Shown here: positions 4,918 to 10,767 of the stretch, one piece after another | How positions within the stretch are numbered: position 1 is the first letter of the stretch | Layout: the number at the start of each line of letters is the position of its first letter | Origin: Desulfobacteraceae bacterium | GTDB taxonomy: Bacteria; Desulfobacterota; Desulfobacteria; Desulfobacterales; SURF-15 | Direction of reading: 5' to 3' | NCBI GenBank assembly: GCA_003599475.1 | Contig: QZKK01000154.1 | Coordinates: forward strand, 1-10,767 | Length of the DNA stretch: 10,767 bases | Notes under the pieces: generated by a model | The model's database searches: none | The model's input: only the letters and a program-made list of their open reading frames with translations | Told to the model about the DNA's origin: nothing | Program-made: the position numbers and the translations under genes

Positions 4918-7899
4918 TCATTCCATCGCCCCAGCTCTTATCACCGCCTGTGAATTCCTGCCATCGATTTTTACGATCAGAGGCCTCTGCAAACGAACGT
5001 GCCGGATGAAGCCGGTCTCCTGTTCGATCGGAAGCGACTGCAGCCACTGCCAATCGATGAACCCCTCTTCATCTTCCCGAACCGTGATGTAGGGGATTCC
5101 CACGGAGACGATATTGTGAAAAAAATGAGACCCCTGGGAGGGATCCGCCTTGAGGTTTTGAACCGAGGTTTCGATGATCGCCCCCACCCCGGCAATATCT
5201 CTCCAGCGGACCGGGATTCCGAGCCAGCGATCCGCCGATCCCCATCTGCCCGGACCGATCAGAAGATACTTGCGGCCCTGCTGGATCAGGCGCCCGTTGA
5301 TTTTTCGAATCTCTTCGGCCATTTCTACTGTGCGGGCCGGATCGAATGCATCCGGTCTCACGAAAAGAATATCCGAGATATCCTCATACAATCCGCTTCC
5401 CATGGCATTTTGGGAAAAGCATACGGCCGACGCGATATCGTCCCGGAGGATCTCGATTTCGCCTCCGATCCGGCTCATGGCCATTGGGCGAAGCTGCAGG
5501 AGGGCGAATTCGGCCTCGACCCCCGGACCCTTCGGAAGGTCAAGCGCAAATTCGATCTCAGCGGGGCACCCCAGCCCTCTTCTCCCCAGCACCAGCATAT
5601 CACTGAGGATTTCAGGAAGCGGCCACTGCCTGTATTTCAGTAATCCGGAATAAGTCAAAACCGGGTATCCGTCGTTTTGAAAAGAATCCCGGATCCTTTG
5701 ATCTTCGGGAAAGTAGGCGCTGGTGAGTCTTTGTACCGGCGGGTGATCTCGCGCCGTATCGATTTCCATCTGCACCAAAGTGCATTTTGGAGAAAACGGG
5801 CGGTGGTTTTGGCCATCCCTTAGTTTCAGTGCATAAAAGAATCGCTGGGCATTGGCCAGAATTTCTTCCGGTGTCGAAAATTGAGGAATCCGTTGAGGGT
5901 GTTTGGGGCAGAACCGGATCGCGGATTCGCCTTCCACGACCGTTTTCCCGAGGCCGAGGGCGATATGGGCGATTCCGTCGGCCGGCTTCATGAAAGAGAT
6001 CGGATAGAAGTTGTAGGATTGGGCGACTCCGGAAACGGAAGGGTAGAAGACACCTCCGTATGCGTTCCCGGTGAGCCTCTGTACGATTACCCCCATTTTT
6101 TCCTCTTCGATCCGAAGACCGGTGCGGCTTGCAAAAAATTTCGGGGTTTCGAGATAGGTCGATGCATAAACCAGTTTGACGGCTTGTATGAGCTGCTCCC
6201 GGCGGACCGCCGGGTCCGGGTGGTTGTTGGGCAGCATGTAAGTGTGATAAACGCCGGCACACGGATAGTACAGGGCGTCCTCGAAGAGGCTCGAAGAACG
6301 CACCGCCAGCGGATAGGCAATCTCTTCGAGGAACACGTCGAAAACCTGTTTCAATCGGTCCGGAAAGCGGCCGGCTAAGAAAGCTTCTTCGATTTCCCGG
6401 TCGGTATGATCGGAGGAGGCGAACCGTTTCAGATCGTTTTCAGCGACGAATTCGTCAAAGCCGTCCGTGGCGACGACCATCAGGGGAGGGATCGTGATCC
6501 GGATTTCAGGGTATTTCTTATCCAGCTCCGGATTCTGCTTGAGCAGCTCCCAGACGAAGGCAAGCCCTCTGGCCTTGCCGCCGAGAGACCCCTTTCCCAC
6601 CTTCACGAAGCCGGTCTCAGGATCAAACTCTTCGGCCACAAAGTCCACGACGACTCCCCGCTGGCGGTCCCTGCGCATTTTTTTGATGTACCGGATCAGG
6701 TATTCGATGGCCGCTTTGCGGCTGGAAAAATCGGAGGCCTTGATCGGCCGCAACCGGGACGCAAGCTGTATTTCCGAGCGGGCCATCAGCCACGTGGAAA
6801 AATCGTCATGGGCCGCATGATAGTAGATGGACTCCTCCGGAAGGGTCGGGAGGACTCTTTCCATGGCGAGGAGATTCTGGGCCCGTCCGACTTCGGTTCC
6901 GTCCGGCATTCGAAAAACGAAATCGCCGAACCCGAGATAATCCTTGAAGAAGTTCCTGATTTCCGTATGAAGCGCAGGGTTGTTCTTGTGAATGAATGCG
7001 GCCGGAATGCGGTTGGCCTTCATTCGGTTGGACTCCTCGGAGCTGAAAACCAGAAGGGGCAGGTCGGGCGTCTCCTCTTTGATCATCGAAAGCAGGCGAA
7101 ATCCCGCCTCGTCATCCATCCGGCCGTTGAAGGGGAACCTGACATCGGAAAGGACGCTGAGCGCAAAAGGTCGGTATTCTCTGTAGAGACCGAGCGCCTC
7201 TTCATAGGTTTCCGCGAGCAGGATCTTTGGACGGGCCCGCATTCGCAGGATCCGATGGGCTTCGTTCAAAGACTCCTCCATGACCGCCTGGGTCTGTAAA
7301 ACGATTTCTTTGTACAACAGCGGAAGAATCGAGGAGCGATAGAAAGCAGAATCCTCGATTACGATGATTACCCGCACCAGCGCCCTACGGGTGTCGTGGG
7401 CAACGTTCATCCGGTCTTCTACATTCTTTATCAGAGCGAGGAGAAGATCGGTATTGCCCAGCCACACAAAGGTGCGCTCGATCGGCGAGCTATCGTGCAG
7501 GGGCCGGTGCGGGAGAAGCTGGCCCGCATAATGGGTCAGCAGAAAGATCGGAAGCTCCGGATAGGTTTTTTTCACCGTCCTTCCGAATGCGTACGGGTCC
7601 ATGTCATCGATGCGCGGCATGGTCAGGACCAGGTCGTATTTTTTTTGCGCCAGCTCATCGAGGGCATCCCCGGCGCTCGACTTCCAGGTGAGCCGGGGAG
7701 GGCGTGTCAGATTCAGCCCGCTGTACTCATGGATGATCCTCTCGGCCAGGCGCCCGTCTTCCTCCAGGATGAACGCATCATAGGGGCTCGAGACCAGCAG
7801 GATTTCACTCACCCGCCTGGCCATCAATTCGAAGAAGACCTTGAAGGAGAGGTCTTCTTTTCCGTTTTCGGGTTTTTCTTCAAGCGTTGCGTCGTTCAT
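4918..7899 (-). CDS. Two receiver-like domains fused to a PEP-synthase/PPDK-type ATP-grasp domain
   Basis: The 993-residue protein has three parts. Residues about 31-160 form a degenerate receiver-like domain: the strand DLVLTMP lacks the phospho-acceptor Asp. Residues about 175-320 form a second receiver with Glu182/Asp183, Asp252 (LSVLSDVRFP), Ser286 and Lys305 in the right order, with an insertion of roughly 20 residues before Asp252. Residues about 430-805 match the PPDK/PEP-synthase N-terminal ATP-grasp domain: GKGSLGGKARGLAFV, AVRSSSLFEDA (Arg534), CPAEIEFALD, and a closing LLQLRPM. No standard PEP-utilising TIM barrel follows. The last 190 residues contain GPGRWGSADRWLGIP and SQGSHFFHNIVSVGIP. 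Similar proteins are usually annotated PEP/pyruvate-binding and are uncharacterised. The ATG at 7899 is chosen because upstream in-frame codons lie in a repeat; its Shine-Dalgarno is weak. It leads an operon with the crotonase. Confidence 0.85.
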   Translation of the reverse strand: MNDATLEEKPENGKEDLSFKVFFELMARRVSEILLVSSPYDAFILEEDGRLAERIIHEYSGLNLTRPPRLTWKSSAGDALDELAQKKYDLVLTMPRIDDMDPYAFGRTVKKTYPELPIFLLTHYAGQLLPHRPLHDSSPIERTFVWLGNTDLLLALIKNVEDRMNVAHDTRRALVRVIIVIEDSAFYRSSILPLLYKEIVLQTQAVMEESLNEAHRILRMRARPKILLAETYEEALGLYREYRPFALSVLSDVRFPFNGRMDDEAGFRLLSMIKEETPDLPLLVFSSEESNRMKANRIPAAFIHKNNPALHTEIRNFFKDYLGFGDFVFRMPDGTEVGRAQNLLAMERVLPTLPEESIYYHAAHDDFSTWLMARSEIQLASRLRPIKASDFSSRKAAIEYLIRYIKKMRRDRQRGVVVDFVAEEFDPETGFVKVGKGSLGGKARGLAFVWELLKQNPELDKKYPEIRITIPPLMVVATDGFDEFVAENDLKRFASSDHTDREIEEAFLAGRFPDRLKQVFDVFLEEIAYPLAVRSSSLFEDALYYPCAGVYHTYMLPNNHPDPAVRREQLIQAVKLVYASTYLETPKFFASRTGLRIEEEKMGVIVQRLTGNAYGGVFYPSVSGVAQSYNFYPISFMKPADGIAHIALGLGKTVVEGESAIRFCPKHPQRIPQFSTPEEILANAQRFFYALKLRDGQNHRPFSPKCTLVQMEIDTARDHPPVQRLTSAYFPEDQRIRDSFQNDGYPVLTYSGLLKYRQWPLPEILSDMLVLGRRGLGCPAEIEFALDLPKGPGVEAEFALLQLRPMAMSRIGGEIEILRDDIASAVCFSQNAMGSGLYEDISDILFVRPDAFDPARTVEMAEEIRKINGRLIQQGRKYLLIGPGRWGSADRWLGIPVRWRDIAGVGAIIETSVQNLKADPSQGSHFFHNIVSVGIPYITVREDEEGFIDWQWLQSLPIEQETGFIRHVRLQRPLIVKIDGRNSQAVIRAGAME

Positions 7900-7943
7900 G
7901 GTCCCGGCTGTTTGCAGGATTGGGATGTATCGTTCAGCCACGA

Positions 7944-7982
7944 AGCCACCAAGGCACAAAGTGCCTCCGTGCCTTGGTGGCT
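7944..7982. repeat. CACCAAGGCAC hairpin repeat in the leader of the receiver/ATP-grasp gene
   Basis: AGCCACCAAGGCAC (7944-7957) and its exact complement GTGCCTTGGTGGCT (7969-7982) form a 14-bp stem with an 11-nt loop. If the promoter at 7993-8021 is right, this hairpin forms at the very 5' end of the mRNA, about 45-83 nt before the start codon. It belongs to the same loose family as the repeat at 9601-9663. Confidence 0.75.
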
Positions 7983-7992
7983 CGATTCACTA

Positions 7993-8021
7993 ATTATAGT
8001 CGATATCCCACCCTCGGTAAA
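7993..8021 (-). promoter_or_regulatory. Promoter of the receiver/ATP-grasp operon
   Basis: On the minus strand TTTACC (8021-8016) is followed after 17 bp by a perfect TATAAT (7998-7993). The predicted start, near 7986, lies just upstream of the hairpin repeat and gives a leader of about 87 nt. Orientation and spacing are correct for the gene starting at 7899. Confidence 0.55.
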
Positions 8022-8048
8022 GAAAGCGGAAATTCTCTCTGCCCCCGA

Positions 8049-8077
8049 TTGCCGCGGGCAGAATCTTCTGCTATATC
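8049..8077 (+). promoter_or_regulatory. Promoter of the LUD-domain gene
   Basis: TTGCCG (8049-8054) is followed after 17 bp by TATATC (8072-8077). Transcription would start near 8084, about 25 nt before the ATG at 8110. The two hexamers match consensus only partly. It is divergent from the promoter at 7993-8021, leaving 27 bp between the two -35 boxes. Confidence 0.4.
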
Positions 8078-8109
8078 GTTTCGGAAATCTGAAGATGAAG
8101 GAGCTGAAA

Positions 8110-8763
8110 ATGGAAAAACCGATCGAACGGTATTGGGAGATTCGACTCGACAAGCTGAAAAGCGCACTGGAGGCAAACAACTTTACCGTTTACCGGGCGG
8201 AGAATGCAGAGGCCGCAGGCCGGATCCTGCTTGAGACCGTCCTGCGGGAGACCGGAGCCAAAACGGTTTCCTGGGGCGGATCGCTGACCGCCGCCGGGAC
8301 AGGCGTCCATGACGTTCTCCGGAATCGTTCGGAGCTCGATGTCATCGATGCCTTCGAGAAAGGGATTACTCTTGAGGAAAGCTTGAACCGCAGGCGGCGG
8401 GCATTTTCGGCGGATCTCTATCTTACCGGGACCAATGCGGTCACCGAAACCGGGCAACTGGTAAATCTGGATCGAACCGGAAACCGGGTTGCGGCATTGA
8501 CCTTCGGTCCCAGGCATGTCGTCGTTTTCGTCGGGCGCAACAAACTCGTCGGGGATCTCGAGGACGCCTTTTTCCGGATCAAAAACTACGCGGCACCGGT
8601 AAACGCCATGCGGCTCGATGCAAAGACTCCGTGTGTGACAATCTCCCATTGCGATGACTGCAGGGGCCCCGAGCGCCTCTGCAATAGCTGGGTCATCACC
8701 GAAAAATCGTTTCCCAAGGGGAGAATAAAGATCGTTCTGATCAACCAGGAGCTGGGGTTTTAA
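8110..8763 (+). CDS. LUD-domain (lactate utilisation family) protein
   Basis: The 217-residue protein is a single LUD (LutC/YkgG, DUF162) domain. Family blocks are VSWGGSLTAAGTGVHDVL (53-70), YLTGTNAVTETGQLVNLD (104-121), GPRHVVVFVGRNKLV (133-147) and a C-terminal CDDCRGPERLCNSWVI with cysteines at 181, 184 and 191, plus Cys175. This Cys-rich ending, followed by KGRIKIVLINQELG, is typical of stand-alone LUD proteins common in anaerobes; whether it binds metal is not known. The ATG at 8110 is chosen because AAGGAG (8098-8103) stands 6 nt before it; an ATG at 8095 would place that site inside the gene. There is no LutA- or LutB-like neighbour in the window, so a role in lactate oxidation is not supported by context. 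Confidence 0.85.
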   Translation: MEKPIERYWEIRLDKLKSALEANNFTVYRAENAEAAGRILLETVLRETGAKTVSWGGSLTAAGTGVHDVLRNRSELDVIDAFEKGITLEESLNRRRRAFSADLYLTGTNAVTETGQLVNLDRTGNRVAALTFGPRHVVVFVGRNKLVGDLEDAFFRIKNYAAPVNAMRLDAKTPCVTISHCDDCRGPERLCNSWVITEKSFPKGRIKIVLINQELGF

Positions 8764-8822
8764 TGCGCTGTCTCATAAGTTGGTAAGCTATTTTGGCAAT
8801 TCATCATGTTGCGAGAAACTAA

Positions 8823-8973
8823 AAATTCGAATATCGAAATCCGAAATCCGAAACAATACCAAAATTCAAATGTACAAAATTCAAAACAATCGAGAGTCTT
8901 AGCCGCAGATCTTCCGTTTTGATTATTCGAATTTTGATATTCGAATTTGTTTCGAGTTTCGATATTCGAATTT
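8823..8973. repeat. TTCGAATTTC-family long inverted repeat, copy 1
   Basis: A 17-bp arm at 8823-8839 (AAATTCGAATATCGAAA) is matched exactly on the other strand at 8957-8973. Inside, further AAATCCGAAAC and AAAATTCAAA words on the left are mirrored loosely by TTTTGATATTCGAATTTG words on the right. The 8764-9003 gap between the convergent LUD and flavin-reductase genes holds this repeat and no credible gene. It resembles copy 2 at 10451-10600. Confidence 0.75.
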
Positions 8974-9003
8974 CGGATTTCCGTGTTCCCCTGAGGTACG
9001 GCC

Positions 9004-9576
9004 CTATTTCTTCAGCTCCATTCCCGCCTTGTGGGCCGCACCCAGCTTCGCGCCCAACCCGTAGTAGCCCTTCCGGGCACCGGAGCTGTAGATGATCGGA
9101 CGGATCTTTTCGATGTCGGGGAGCCCGTCTGTCAGGACATCTTCGGAGGCATGGATCTCTTCGATCCGGCCGATAAAGAGGATGTGGGAGCCCAGCTCCA
9201 GCTCGTGTACGACTTTGCATTCCAGATTGACCGGGCACTGCTCGATCATCGGTGCATTGCCGAGCTTTCCATGGAACACCGTAAACCCGCAGACCTTGTT
9301 TTTATCCTCGCGGGCCCCGGAAAAGATCCCGCAGTAATCCATTTCCTTCATGAGGCTTTCTGACGGGATGTTCACGGAAAAGGTGCCGTTTTTCCGGACT
9401 CCCTTGAGGGTGTGCCGCTGGGGTCGAATGGAGACACTGATCATCGGCGGTTCGCTGTTTACGATGCCGCACCATGCCGCCGTCATGAAGTTTGCACGCC
9501 CGTCGACATCGGCGCCGATCAGGAATGCCGGTTTGGGATAGATGTATGTTTCCGGACCCATCGCGACTTTTTTCAT
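9004..9576 (-). CDS. Flavin reductase / flavoredoxin family protein (FMN-binding split barrel)
   Basis: The 190-residue product fits the flavin-reductase-like split-barrel family, which includes Desulfovibrio flavoredoxin: a small FMN protein that moves electrons to flavins, rubredoxin-type partners or an associated oxygenase or reductase. Signature regions are YPKPAFLIGADVDGRANFMTAAW (about 13-35, written here as the fold's first strands), SEPPMISVSIRPQRHTLKGV (41-60), NGTFSVNIPSE (63-73) and the conserved CPVNLECKVVHELELGSHILFIGRI core (about 114-138). The ATG at 9576 follows GGGAG by 8 nt. It lies 98 nt downstream of the dehydrogenase gene on the same strand, with a repeat in between and no clear promoter, so cotranscription is possible. 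Its partner cannot be told. Confidence 0.88.
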   Translation of the reverse strand: MKKVAMGPETYIYPKPAFLIGADVDGRANFMTAAWCGIVNSEPPMISVSIRPQRHTLKGVRKNGTFSVNIPSESLMKEMDYCGIFSGAREDKNKVCGFTVFHGKLGNAPMIEQCPVNLECKVVHELELGSHILFIGRIEEIHASEDVLTDGLPDIEKIRPIIYSSGARKGYYGLGAKLGAAHKAGMELKK

Positions 9577-9600
9577 GATTCATTCTCCCGGTAGAATTTC

Positions 9601-9663
9601 ATCCACGAAGGACACCAAGATCACGAAGGCTTTTCTTGGTGTGTCTTCGTGCCCTTCGTGGAT
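9601..9663. repeat. CACGAAG/CACCAAG repeat with alternative hairpins
   Basis: ATCCACGAAGG (9601-9611) pairs with CCTTCGTGGAT (9653-9663), and ACACCAAG (9612-9619) pairs with CTTGGTGT (9635-9642). A competing stem is possible between CACGAAG (9622-9628) and CTTCGTG (9645-9651). The element occupies most of the gap between the dehydrogenase and flavin-reductase genes and would lie in their shared transcript. Confidence 0.7.
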
Positions 9664-9674
9664 AATTTTAGCCT

Positions 9675-10427
9675 TCAGTAGCTCAGATATCCGCCTTCCA
9701 CCGGCAGGAGAACACCGGTGACCCATTCGGATTCATCCGAAGCGAGGTAAAGCGCCGCATATGCGACGTGCTCCGGCTCTCCCCTGAATCCAAGGGGGTA
9801 GGGTTTTGTAATGCCCCCCCAGGTCCCGTCCGCCTCCTTCAAGTGGGAAACCATCTCGCTCATCACCCGGCCGGGGCAGACTGCATTCACACGGATGTTG
9901 TATTTCGCGCAATCGATGGCCATGCACTTTACGAGCTGATTGACGCCTCCCTTGGCCGCACCGTAGGCAATCCGGTTTCGCACCCCTGTCATGCCGACCA
10001 TCGAGGAGGTTGCGATGATGGCACCGCCCCGGTTTTCGATCAGCGCAGGCAGGCTGTACTTGCAGGTAAGAAAGACACCGGTCAGATTGGTTGCCAGCGT
10101 CTGGTGCCATGCTTCTTCGGTGGTCTCGAGGATGTCGGTGCGCGACGGGTGGATTCCTGCATTGGCAACGACGATATCGAGCTTTCCGAATTCCGCAAGC
10201 GCGGTACGAACCAGCGCCTGGACCTGGTCGCCCCGGGTCACATCGGTTTGACAGTATGCGGCGGAACCGCCGGCGGACCGGATCGTATCCGCCAGGGCTT
10301 TCAAGGGAGCTTCGCGGCGCCCGGCCAGCATCACCCGCGCCCCTTCCCGTGCAAATAGAAGTGCGATCGCCTTGCCGATTCCGGAGCCGGCACCTGTCAA
10401 AACCGCGGTTTTACCTTCGAGGCGCAC
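9675..10427 (-). CDS. Short-chain dehydrogenase/reductase (classical SDR)
   Basis: The 250-residue enzyme is a classical SDR, an NAD(P)-dependent oxidoreductase for alcohols or ketones, including 3-oxoacyl and hydroxyacyl substrates. The set of motifs is complete: TGAGSGIG cofactor loop at 11-18, Asp62 (QTDVT), NAG at 89-91, Asn114, Ser142 in IIATSSMVG, and YGAAK with Tyr155 and Lys159. Arg37-Arg38 after strand 2 would favour NADP(H), though this is only suggestive. The GTG at 10427 is taken as start because AAGGGAG stands 5 nt before it and VRLEGKTAVLTGAGSGIG is the normal SDR N terminus. An upstream in-frame ATG at 10502 would add 25 residues that are translated repeat DNA. The substrate is unknown. 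Confidence 0.9.
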   Translation of the reverse strand: MRLEGKTAVLTGAGSGIGKAIALLFAREGARVMLAGRREAPLKALADTIRSAGGSAAYCQTDVTRGDQVQALVRTALAEFGKLDIVVANAGIHPSRTDILETTEEAWHQTLATNLTGVFLTCKYSLPALIENRGGAIIATSSMVGMTGVRNRIAYGAAKGGVNQLVKCMAIDCAKYNIRVNAVCPGRVMSEMVSHLKEADGTWGGITKPYPLGFRGEPEHVAYAALYLASDESEWVTGVLLPVEGGYLSY

Positions 10428-10450
10428 CGGAGCTCCCTTAAATCCTAAGC

Positions 10451-10600
10451 TCGAAATTCGAAATCCGAAACAAGCACCAATGACCAAAATTCGAATGACC
10501 AAATAATCGGGACCTTTTGATAAGACCCATGATTGATTTTATCATTTGGGATTTTGATTTTTGGATTTGTTTCGGATTTCGATATTCGTATTTCGAATTT
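10451..10600. repeat. TTCGAATTTC-family long inverted repeat, copy 2
   Basis: AAATTCGAAAT at 10454-10464 is matched on the other strand near 10590-10600, and CGAAATCCGAAACAA at 10459-10473 is matched by TTGTTTCGGATTTCG at 10567-10581. The two outer matches are offset by an insertion in the right arm. The element fills most of the gap between the partial gene and the dehydrogenase and shares its word content with copy 1 at 8823-8973. Short frames through it encode the FRISNFELRI-like strings such repeats give. Confidence 0.7.
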
Positions 10601-10658
10601 TCAGCTCTCATGTTAACCCTGCCCCTCGAGGCCGGGCCTCCGGGCACAACCTTCTGCC

Positions 10659-10767
10659 TTAAACAGCGGACAGATCTTTCAGGATGAGCGCCGCCCGGTG
10701 CGGGTTGAAGATCCCGCACATGCAGGGGGCAAAGAGGCGTTCGGCGCCCTCTTCGGGGGTGATGCTC
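10659..10767 (-). CDS. C-terminal end of an unrecognised protein (partial)
   Basis: A minus-strand frame runs in from the right edge and stops at TAA (10661-10659). The visible 35 residues include ITPEEGAERLFAPCMCG followed by IFNPHRAALILKDLSAV. The composition is that of an ordinary soluble protein, and the codon use resembles the neighbours with GC-rich third positions. A CxCG pair is present. I do not recognise the family. The gene lies upstream of the dehydrogenase on the same strand, 231 nt away and separated by a repeat. A GAGGC-CGG-GCCTC hairpin (10629-10641) lies after the stop but lacks a T-run. Confidence 0.6.
   Translation of the reverse strand, partial: SITPEEGAERLFAPCMCGIFNPHRAALILKDLSAV

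Noticed and set aside
6406..7299. A 297-codon plus-strand open frame
   Set aside because: It lies wholly antisense to the ATP-grasp/receiver gene, which has clear family motifs. The frame has no recognisable domain and is the kind of shadow produced by GC-rich coding DNA.
7900..7959. A 20-residue N-terminal extension of the receiver/ATP-grasp protein from a TTG at 7959
   Set aside because: The added residues are translated from the hairpin repeat and are not protein-like; the ATG at 7899 is simpler.
7396..8109. A long N-terminal extension of the LUD gene (frame open from 7396)
   Set aside because: The first part is antisense to the receiver domains and the next part crosses a hairpin repeat. 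The ATG at 8110 has a well-placed AAGGAG and gives the normal family length.
10438..10719. A 93-codon minus-strand frame across the gap near the right end
   Set aside because: Most of it is translated inverted repeat (FRISNFELRI-like strings), and it overlaps the better frame of the partial gene at 10659-10767.

Overview
This window looks like the chromosome of an anaerobic bacterium of the deltaproteobacterial (Desulfobacterota) type. The basis is indirect: moderately high GC, a flavoredoxin-like flavin reductase, a stand-alone LUD protein, a receiver/PEP-synthase-like fusion, and intergenic repeats (CCGGCGAAAGCCGG hairpins, CACGAAG/CACCAAG and TTCGAATTTC families) of a kind often seen in such genomes. 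No rRNA, tRNA, CRISPR array, transposase or phage gene is visible. The taxonomic call is an inference.

Layout. 1-167 holds the end of a plus-strand gene with a Gly/Ser-rich tail. Next, on the minus strand, come a FAD-dependent DAO/FOXRED1-like oxidoreductase (181-1365) and, upstream of it, an ornithine cyclodeaminase/mu-crystallin family enzyme (1687-2661) with a good sigma70-type promoter at 2738-2767. A 134-bp MITE-like element (1385-1518) sits between them, close to the ribosome binding site of the oxidoreductase. A plus-strand block follows: Phd/YefM antitoxin, VapC PIN toxin (4-nt overlap, TTG start) and a YbaK/ProXp-type aminoacyl-tRNA deacylase (2878-4058).

A convergent minus-strand pair occupies 4122-7899. 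It is a 993-residue protein with two receiver-like domains and a PEP-synthase-type ATP-grasp domain, followed 19 nt later by an ECHDC3-like crotonase that lacks both classical hydratase glutamates. A divergent promoter region (7993-8077) separates this pair from a plus-strand LUD-domain protein (8110-8763). The right end carries minus-strand genes for a flavin reductase (9004-9576) and a short-chain dehydrogenase (9675-10427), and the last 35 codons of an unrecognised gene (10659-10767).

Most genes look like small-molecule oxidoreductases or CoA and amino-acid enzymes, with no single obvious pathway. The most interesting item is the receiver/ATP-grasp protein. It lacks a standard PEP-utilising module, yet it carries near its C terminus an SH-(8)-GIP pattern with the spacing of the phosphohistidine swivel domain. 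A second theme is that nearly every intergenic gap, except the region upstream of the toxin-antitoxin pair, is filled by a different inverted-repeat family.
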